This document shows positions 5,491-9,645 of a stretch of DNA of 9,645 bases, in pieces. The DNA is from an uncultured Collinsella sp. Lineage in GTDB: Bacteria; Actinomycetota; Coriobacteriia; Coriobacteriales; Coriobacteriaceae. Made by a program: the position numbers and the translations under genes. Each line of letters opens with the position of its first letter. Position 1 is the stretch's first letter. The notes beneath the pieces are model-generated. The model made no database searches. It was not told where the DNA came from and saw only the letters and a program-made list of their open reading frames with translations. The stretch lies in contig CAKUHM010000041.1 of the NCBI GenBank assembly GCA_934655835.1, forward strand, positions 1 to 9,645, read 5' to 3'.

Positions 5491-7755
5491 CTAAGCGGTC
5501 GACTTAACAGAAGCAGACTTTGCCTTGGTAGTTGCCTTTTTGACAGCCGGCTTCTTAGCCGTGGTGGCCTTGGTCGCGGGCTTCGCAGCAGCTTTGGTCT
5601 TGGTCGTCGTAGCCTTCGCCTTAGCCGGAGCCTTCTTGGCCGCAGCAGCCTTGGGCTTCACCGAGGACGTGCGCTTACGCGTAGCCTTCTTCGGCTCCTC
5701 AACCACCGGCGGCTTGTAGCTGCTGGGACCGCGGCGCTTGAGCACCACGCCAGCCAGGCCGGGCACCTTGATCTCGATGGAGTCCATCTGCCCGTTCCAG
5801 GGATAGGGCTCGCTCGAGCAGGTGTAGGGCCCCTCGCCGGCATATCCGCTGCCGCCAAACTCGGGACGGTCGGAATCGAAGATGACCTCCCAGTCACCCT
5901 CGCGCGGCACGCCCACGCGGAAGCTCTCGTAGCTCGCCGGGTCAAAGTTGATCAGGATCACCAGGTCGTCGTCCACGTCCTCGCCCTGGCGCACAAAGCT
6001 CACGATGGACTGCTTGGAGTTGTCCGCGTCGATCCAGGTAAAGCCGTCGTCGGTGTAGCCGCGCTCGTACAGGGCGGGCTCGGCGGTGTACAGGTGGTTG
6101 AGCGCCTTGATAAACGCCTGATGATGCTTGTGGGTCTCGTACTCCTCGGTCAAGAACCACTGGATGGACTCGTAGTAGCGCCACTCGATAAACTGGCCAA
6201 TCTCGTTGCCCATAAAGTTGAGCTTGGCACCGGGGTGCGTCATCTGGTAGAAGGCCAGCGTGCGCAGGCCGGCAAACTGGCGCCACCAGTCGCCCGGCAT
6301 GCGGCCGATCAGCGAGCACTTACCGTGCACGACCTCGTCGTGGCTGAGCGGGCAAATGAAGTTCTCGGTAAAGGCGTACATGATGGAGAACGTGAGCAGC
6401 CCGTGGTTGCCGGGGCGCCACGGAAAATCGGTCTGCATGTAGTGCAGGGTGTCGTTCATCCAGCCCATGTCCCACTTGTAGTGGAAGCCCAGGCCGCCGT
6501 CCTGCGGCGGATAGGTCACGAGCGGCCACGCGGTGGACTCCTCGGCCATCATCATCACGTCGGGGTAGTGCGCCTCAACGGCGCAGTTGACCTGGCGGAT
6601 AAACGCGCTGGCGTCCAAGTCCTCCTCGGTACCGTACTTGTTGAACTTCTTTTGGCCGGGATCGTCGATGCCAAAGTTGAGGTACAGCATGCTGGACACG
6701 CCGTCCATGCGAATGCCGTCCACGTGGAAGTTCTCGAGCCAGTACAGCACGTTGGAGACCAGGAAGGAGCGGACCTCGCCGCGGGCGAAGTCGAACTTAT
6801 GCGTGCCCCAGTTGGGGTGAATCTCGTGCTCAAACAGCATGTGGCCGTTAAAGGTGGCAAGGCCGTGGGAGTCGGCGCAAAAACCGCCGGGCACCCAGTC
6901 CATGATCACGCCGATGCCAGCCTCGTGGCACGCATCGATAAAGTGCATGAGTTGCTGCGGGTCGCCATAGCGCGACGTGGCGGCATAGTAGCCGGTCGTC
7001 TGGTAGCCCCAGGAGCCGTCGAAGGGATGCTCCATAAGCGGCATGACCTCGATATGCGTGTAGCCCATGTCGCGCACGTAGTCCACGAGCTCCACCGACA
7101 AGTCGTCGTAGGTGTAGAACTCACCGCGCTGCGCGGGGAAGGGATCCATGGGACCGGGGTAGTTGCCAAACTCGTCCGGCTCGCCCTGCGGCGCATCGCC
7201 GTGGCGCTTCCACGATCCGATATGCACCTCGTAGATGTTCAGCGGCTGCGACATGTGGTTATGGCCGGCGCGGCGCTTGAGCCACGCGGCGTCGTTCCAC
7301 TTGTAGCCGTCCAGGCTCCACAGCACACTCGCCGTACCCGGAGGGCACTCGGCCTTAAAGGCGTACGGATCGGCCTTGTAGAGCTTTTCGCCCTCGTTGG
7401 TCTCGATCAGATACTTATAAAGCTGTCCCTGCTCGGCGCCAGGAATAAAGCCTTCCCAGATAGCGCTCGTATGCACGGGCACCAGCGGGTTGGCTTCCTC
7501 ATCCCAGTCGTTAAATTCACCAATGACGTGGACGCTCTTTACATCGGGCGCCCAAACGCAAAAACGCCAGCCGCGCGTACGATTCTGCGTGTCGGGGTGC
7601 GCGCCCATCTTCTCCCAGCTGCGCTCCCACATACCAATGCCAAACAGATAGACATCGTCCTTTGAGAGCTCCGGTGCGTGCGGGGCGGCTTTACGGGTTG
7701 CGGGCTTTTTGGTTACTGGCTTTAGCTTTGTATCGCTCACGTTTGATCCCATCAT
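5491..7755 (-). CDS. glgB: 1,4-alpha-glucan branching enzyme GlgB (GH13) with basic histone-like C-terminal tail
   Basis: GlgB cuts alpha-1,4 chains and re-attaches them as alpha-1,6 branches. From the ATG at 7755 it has 754 residues. Order of parts: a basic N-terminal stretch (about 9-25, TKLKPVTKKPATRKAAP); a CBM48-like beta-domain (about 60-150, WRFCVWAPDVKSVHVIGEFN); the GH13 barrel with nucleophile Asp351 (GIRMDGVSSM), acid/base Glu405 (MAEEST) and Asp473 (LSHDEVVHGK); a C-terminal beta-domain ending near 675; then a low-complexity tail to 754 whose last 70 residues hold 20 Lys, 20 Ala and 12 Thr but only 2 acidic residues. The region-I motif reads DWVPGGF (286-292), where GlgB normally has DWVPGHF or DWVPAHF, so the conserved His is Gly291. 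The start is uncertain: ATGs at 7755 and 7752, a GTG at 7740 and a TTG at 7800 are all in frame, and none has a clear ribosome-binding site. It is the first gene of the operon. Confidence 0.95.
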   Translation of the reverse strand: MMGSNVSDTKLKPVTKKPATRKAAPHAPELSKDDVYLFGIGMWERSWEKMGAHPDTQNRTRGWRFCVWAPDVKSVHVIGEFNDWDEEANPLVPVHTSAIWEGFIPGAEQGQLYKYLIETNEGEKLYKADPYAFKAECPPGTASVLWSLDGYKWNDAAWLKRRAGHNHMSQPLNIYEVHIGSWKRHGDAPQGEPDEFGNYPGPMDPFPAQRGEFYTYDDLSVELVDYVRDMGYTHIEVMPLMEHPFDGSWGYQTTGYYAATSRYGDPQQLMHFIDACHEAGIGVIMDWVPGGFCADSHGLATFNGHMLFEHEIHPNWGTHKFDFARGEVRSFLVSNVLYWLENFHVDGIRMDGVSSMLYLNFGIDDPGQKKFNKYGTEEDLDASAFIRQVNCAVEAHYPDVMMMAEESTAWPLVTYPPQDGGLGFHYKWDMGWMNDTLHYMQTDFPWRPGNHGLLTFSIMYAFTENFICPLSHDEVVHGKCSLIGRMPGDWWRQFAGLRTLAFYQMTHPGAKLNFMGNEIGQFIEWRYYESIQWFLTEEYETHKHHQAFIKALNHLYTAEPALYERGYTDDGFTWIDADNSKQSIVSFVRQGEDVDDDLVILINFDPASYESFRVGVPREGDWEVIFDSDRPEFGGSGYAGEGPYTCSSEPYPWNGQMDSIEIKVPGLAGVVLKRRGPSSYKPPVVEEPKKATRKRTSSVKPKAAAAKKAPAKAKATTTKTKAAAKPATKATTAKKPAVKKATTKAKSASVKSTA

Positions 7756-7840
7756 GACGCGGCAGCGTGTTGCCTTGGTGACTAGATGCGAAAGGTCCAA
7801 GGCTGCACGAATCGAAGGGACGGCGATAGTTCTATGATTC

Positions 7841-7866
7841 GTTCCACCTCGCGTGCTCGGTGGAAC
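7841..7866. promoter_or_regulatory. 8-bp perfect inverted repeat in the glgB leader/promoter side
   Basis: GTTCCACC (7841-7848) and GGTGGAAC (7859-7866) form a perfect dyad with a 10-nt spacer, 86-111 nt upstream of the chosen glgB start. It could be a DNA operator for glgB, or an RNA hairpin if transcription starts further upstream. There is no U-tract after it on the minus strand. The symmetry is seen directly; function and the cognate protein are unknown. Confidence 0.4.
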
Positions 7867-7976
7867 TTTCGGCAGAAACTACGATAACACCTGTACGTTA
7901 CTTTTATGAAGGAAAGTGGTTTTAGGGCGGCGTTTAATCGGTAAGCGCCATGTTTAGACCACTGGCAGAATTGCAA

Positions 7977-8002
7977 TGGTAAAACTCTTGACAGTTTTAC
8001 CA
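7977..8002. promoter_or_regulatory. Operator-like dyad TGGTAAAACT-N6-AGTTTTACCA
   Basis: A perfect 10-bp inverted repeat (7977-7986 and 7993-8002) with a 6-nt spacer. A consensus -35 hexamer TTGACA (7988-7993) lies in the spacer and the first base of the right arm. A protein bound here would cover a promoter element for the plus-strand gene that starts 85 nt downstream. The half-site TGGTAAAA recurs in the next dyad, which favours a specific DNA-binding regulator. No regulator gene lies in the window and I cannot name the family with confidence. Confidence 0.55.
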
Positions 8003-8033
8003 ATTAGGGTTTCAAGATTGTTAGTTTGACGTT

Positions 8034-8064
8034 TGGTAAAACGTTTTTAGCAGGATGTTTACCA
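8034..8064. promoter_or_regulatory. Second TGGTAAA dyad upstream of the HAD gene
   Basis: TGGTAAA (8034-8040) and TTTACCA (8058-8064) form a 7-bp inverted repeat with a 17-nt spacer. The left half-site continues as TGGTAAAAC, like the first dyad. It overlaps the CG-centred palindrome AAAACGTTTT (8038-8047), a core common in LacI-family operators. The right arm ends 22 nt before the start codon at 8087. Shared half-sites with the dyad at 7977-8002 suggest a two-site operator; the geometry differs (17-nt versus 6-nt spacer), so the true binding unit may be the half-site. Confidence 0.4.
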
Positions 8065-8086
8065 TTTGACATTGAAAGGTACGTTT

Positions 8087-8776
8087 ATGTCCCAGACCGC
8101 CGCCCCTAAGGTCGCTTTTATTTTCGATTGCGACGGCACCCTGGTTAATAGCACCCCCGTGTGGGCCTATGCGTGTCCCGAATTATTGCGCCGTCATGGG
8201 GTGAACGCAACCGATGACGACTTTGCCAAATTTGAGCACCTGGCGCTGGAGGACGAGTGCCAGGCCTACCACGACACGTGGGGCATTGGAGCGAATGGCG
8301 AGGAGCTGTATCGCGAGCTGAGCGAGATCCTTATCGACGGTTACTCCAAGGTGCCGCCGCGCGAGGGGCTGCTGGCTTTTTTGGAACAAGCGAAGGAGGC
8401 CGGCATTGCCATGTGCGTGGCCACGTCGACGCCGGCCGAGCTGGTTGGTTCCGCACTGGCCGGTGCCGGGCTCGATCGCTATATGGAGTTTGTGACCACA
8501 ACGGGCGAGGCAGGGCACTCCAAGCAGTTCCCCGACGTGTACGAGCTGGCGCTGAGCCGCCTGAAGGAGCGCCACGGGCACGCGTTTGACACCGCCTGGG
8601 TGTTTGAGGACGCGGTCTTTGGCCTTAAGAGCTCAGGAGCCGCCGGCTTTAAGCGCGTGGGCATTTACGACCCGCACGGCCGCATGGAGCGCAACGACGT
8701 GCGCGCCAACTGCGAGATCTTTATCGATAGCTACGAGGAACTTGAGCTTGATCGCGTGCTGGCGTTTGAGGGGTAG
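8087..8776 (+). CDS. HAD-superfamily hydrolase (beta-phosphoglucomutase-like phosphatase)
   Basis: A 229-residue cytosolic phosphatase of the haloacid dehalogenase superfamily with a helical cap inserted after motif I. The four motifs are visible: I, FDCDGTLV (13-20; nucleophile Asp14, acid/base Asp16); II, CVATST (110-115); III, Lys146 in GHSKQFPD; IV, VFEDAVFGLKSSGAAG (172-187; Glu174, Asp175). The second Asp of motif I fits a phosphatase or phosphomutase; the substrate cannot be read. Sugar phosphates are plausible from family membership. The start ATG at 8087 is supported by GAAAGG (8074-8079), 7 nt upstream. An in-frame TTG at 8066 overlaps that ribosome-binding site and is rejected. The gene is divergent from glgB and 9 nt ahead of the thiamine kinase gene, so the two are probably co-transcribed. 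The TGGTAAAA dyads upstream suggest it is regulated. Confidence 0.88.
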   Translation: MSQTAAPKVAFIFDCDGTLVNSTPVWAYACPELLRRHGVNATDDDFAKFEHLALEDECQAYHDTWGIGANGEELYRELSEILIDGYSKVPPREGLLAFLEQAKEAGIAMCVATSTPAELVGSALAGAGLDRYMEFVTTTGEAGHSKQFPDVYELALSRLKERHGHAFDTAWVFEDAVFGLKSSGAAGFKRVGIYDPHGRMERNDVRANCEIFIDSYEELELDRVLAFEG

Positions 8777-8785
8777 GCGAGAGCC

Positions 8786-9466
8786 GTGGCTTGCAAAGTA
8801 ATAGTAGTCTGCGGCTCGCCGTTGGTGGCGAGCGCCGAGTTGTTGCGCCGACTAGCGGGGGAGTGCGACCACATCGTCGCCGTAGACCGCGGCCTGGACG
8901 CCCTGCTGGGTGCCGGTTTGAGCTGCGACGTCTACGTAGGCGACGCCGACACCGTAAGCGATAAGGGCCGAGCGCTAGTCGATGCCGCCAAAGACTTCGA
9001 AGTAGAGCGCCACAACCCCTACAAGGATTACACCGATCTAGCCCTAGCCCTAGACACCATCCGCCGCCGCTGGCCCGGAGCCGAGCTGTACGCAACCTGC
9101 GCCACCGGAGGCCGCCCGGATATGGCCTTATCCGTCCTAGGCCTACTATCAGCCTACACCGACGCCCCCGTCTGGATCAAAGAAGACAAAGTAATGGCCA
9201 GAATCCTGCATCAGAACGAAACCTGGACCATAGAAAACGCAGCCGGCAAAACCTTCTCCATCATCGCAATAGCCCCAAACACGGAAGTAAGCGAACAAGG
9301 CCTAGAATGGGAACTAGACCACGCCAAGTTAGGCCTACTAGCCGACACCGGCATCAGCAACATCGTCCGGGGCACAGCAACCATTGACGTCCACTCGGGA
9401 GTTGCAATAGCGTATTTGCTCCATCAGGGTTTTATCGGGACGGTGGATAGAAATAATCGCTCGTAG
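8786..9466 (+). CDS. Thiamine pyrophosphokinase (thiamine diphosphokinase)
   Basis: The 226-residue product matches the family that converts thiamine to thiamine diphosphate with ATP in the cytoplasm. Evidence: VAVDRGLDALLGAGLSCDVY followed by the acidic GDADTVS (52-58), NPYKDYTDLALALD (77-90, the KDxTDxxLAL segment), GGRPDM (108-113) and, in the C-terminal beta-domain, GISN (189-192) with VHSGVAIAYL. The family usually has GGRxDH; here His is Met113. The start is a GTG at 8786. No other start is close, and MACKVIVVCGSP begins directly with the first strand; ribosome binding may use GGCGAG (8776-8781). It lies 9 nt after the HAD gene. Codon use is odd: about 12 of 25 Leu codons are CTA, with ATA and AGA also present, whereas the HAD gene shows no CTA. 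Nine CTAG tetranucleotides lie in 8852-9341. No other thiamine gene is nearby. The function is likely but not certain. Confidence 0.87.
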   Translation: MACKVIVVCGSPLVASAELLRRLAGECDHIVAVDRGLDALLGAGLSCDVYVGDADTVSDKGRALVDAAKDFEVERHNPYKDYTDLALALDTIRRRWPGAELYATCATGGRPDMALSVLGLLSAYTDAPVWIKEDKVMARILHQNETWTIENAAGKTFSIIAIAPNTEVSEQGLEWELDHAKLGLLADTGISNIVRGTATIDVHSGVAIAYLLHQGFIGTVDRNNRS

Positions 9467-9479
9467 AGTGATTATTTTT
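9451..9479 (+). terminator. Intrinsic terminator overlapping the thiamine kinase stop codon
   Basis: AAATAATCGCT (9451-9461) pairs with AGTGATTATTT (9467-9477) with one G-U pair and a 5-nt loop; the T-run 9475-9479 follows. The stop codon TAG (9464-9466) lies in the loop. The stem is AT-rich, but the U-tail and position make it the likely end of the HAD-kinase transcript. An outer imperfect repeat encloses it: GGGTTTT (9427-9433) with AAAACCC (9493-9499), and GGGACGG (9437-9443) with CCGTCCC (9483-9489). Confidence 0.6.
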
Positions 9480-9529
9480 GCCCCGTCCCAGGAAAACCCG
9501 TAAGTGAAGTTATCAAGCCAAAAAACCTC

Positions 9530-9558
9530 TTGCACAACAAAGGAACTTCCCCTATAGT
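9530..9558 (+). promoter_or_regulatory. Promoter for tRNA-Ala
   Basis: TATAGT (9553-9558) is a 5-of-6 match to the -10 consensus. TTGCAC (9530-9535) lies exactly 17 nt upstream as a -35 box with only the TTG triplet conserved. Expected transcription start is around 9565, about 7 nt before the mature tRNA 5' end, which is a usual layout for a tRNA gene. It lies just after the terminator of the preceding gene. Confidence 0.65.
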
Positions 9559-9571
9559 ATCCACTCGTCAC

Positions 9572-9644
9572 GGGGGCGTAGCTCAGCTGGGAGAGCGCTT
9601 GACTGGCAGTCAAGAGGTCAGGGGTTCGATCCCCCTCGTCTCCA
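9572..9644 (+). tRNA. tRNA-Ala (anticodon GGC)
   Basis: A complete 73-nt cloverleaf can be folded: acceptor GGGGGCG with CGTCTCC, D-stem GCTC/GAGC, anticodon stem CTTGA/TCAAG with loop CTGGCAG (anticodon GGC at 9605-9607), 5-nt variable loop AGGTC, and T-stem AGGGG/CCCCT around TTCGATC. The G3-U70 pair in the acceptor stem is the classical alanine identity element and agrees with the anticodon, which reads GCC and GCU codons. The discriminator base is A at 9644. The window ends one base later with C, so an encoded CCA end is possible but not visible. Confidence 0.97.
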
Positions 9645-9645
9645 C

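Larger units (their letters stand above)
7756..8086. other. Divergent intergenic regulatory region between glgB and the HAD phosphatase gene
   Basis: These 331 nt separate two divergently transcribed genes and hold no convincing coding sequence. The right half (about 7975-8070) is clearly more AT-rich than the genes and contains the TGGTAAAA dyads listed separately. It also has three TTGAC-containing elements (TTGACA 7988-7993, TTGACG 8026-8031, TTGACA 8066-8071) about 39 nt apart. The first two could be -35 boxes for the plus-strand gene, but the best -10 candidates (CAAGAT at 8013, CAGGAT at 8051) match poorly and sit 19 nt away. On the minus strand a weak glgB promoter candidate is TTCATA (7910-7905) and TATCGT (7886-7881) with an 18-nt spacer. 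No promoter is assigned with confidence. Confidence 0.5.

Noticed and set aside
5494..5703. Frameshifted read-through as the source of the GlgB Lys/Ala tail
   Set aside because: The tail is in the same uninterrupted frame, with repeated KPA/KAT words and a clean TAG stop; out-of-frame junk would not show this regularity.
5458..7665. 735-codon open frame on the plus strand opposite glgB
   Set aside because: Antisense shadow of a gene with complete GH13 motifs; the product is low in information and rich in Val, His, Leu and Gly.
7756..7800. Extending GlgB to an in-frame TTG at 7800
   Set aside because: No ribosome-binding site there, and the extra residues (MDLSHLVTKATRCRV) have no family match. 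The ATG pair at 7755/7752 or the GTG at 7740 is more likely.
7841..7866. T-box-like GGTGGAAC motif upstream of glgB
   Set aside because: The T-box core needs a longer GGGTGGNACCGCG-type sequence with specifier stem and terminator; none is present, and glgB is not an amino-acid gene.
7906..7944. 12-residue plus-strand mini-ORF (MKESGFRAAFNR) in the divergent region
   Set aside because: No ribosome-binding site before it and too short to support; a leader-peptide role would need conservation data.
9338..9613. 91-codon minus-strand open frame over the kinase end, terminator and tRNA
   Set aside because: It overlaps a tRNA and a better-supported gene, and shows no motif.
1..9645. Mobile elements, CRISPR arrays, integrases, toxin-antitoxin or defence genes
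   Set aside because: No transposase or integrase motif, no regularly spaced direct repeats and no such gene families were found; the tRNA at the right edge could be an integration site, but the flank lies outside the window.

Overview
The window is GC-rich, with strong third-codon-position bias in most genes. It carries a nearly complete glycogen-metabolism operon on the minus strand, then two genes and a tRNA on the plus strand. Gene content (a catalytic/non-catalytic GlgC+GlgD pair beside GlgB, GlgP and GlgA, with an actinobacterial-style Lys/Ala tail on one protein) and codon style suggest a gut anaerobe of the Coriobacteriia, such as Collinsella or a relative. This is an inference from style; no marker gene in the window settles it.

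Minus strand, in transcription order (right to left): glgB (branching enzyme, 7755-5491), glgP (glycogen phosphorylase, 5389-2963), glgC (ADP-glucose pyrophosphorylase, 2860-1712), glgD (regulatory-type paralogue, 1707-580) and glgA (glycogen synthase, 489 to beyond the left edge; the first 163 codons are present). GlgC, with GlgD, makes ADP-glucose, GlgA polymerises it, GlgB adds branches and GlgP releases glucose-1-phosphate again. Synthesis and breakdown are therefore encoded in one apparent transcription unit. glgC and glgD are 4 nt apart. The other three junctions are 90-102 nt long, and each contains a GC-rich hairpin without a convincing U-tract.

The 331-nt region between glgB and the plus-strand genes (7756-8086) is divergent. 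It is AT-rich on the right side and holds several inverted repeats, notably two dyads built from the half-site TGGTAAAA just upstream of the plus-strand gene, and an 8-bp dyad on the glgB side.

Plus strand: a HAD-superfamily phosphatase (8087-8776), followed 9 nt later by a thiamine-pyrophosphokinase-like gene (8786-9466). The kinase gene has codon and tetranucleotide usage unlike everything else here. A hairpin with a T-tail overlaps its stop codon. A promoter with 17-bp spacing then precedes tRNA-Ala(GGC), which ends at the right edge.

The most unusual items are: (1) a GlgB with a histone-like Lys/Ala/Thr tail of about 70 residues and a shorter basic N-terminal stretch; (2) replacement of the normally conserved region-I histidine in that GlgB by glycine; (3) the TGGTAAAA operator-like array; (4) the CTAG/CTA-rich thiamine kinase gene; and (5) the structured intercistronic junctions of the operon. 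No mobile element, CRISPR array or defence system was seen.
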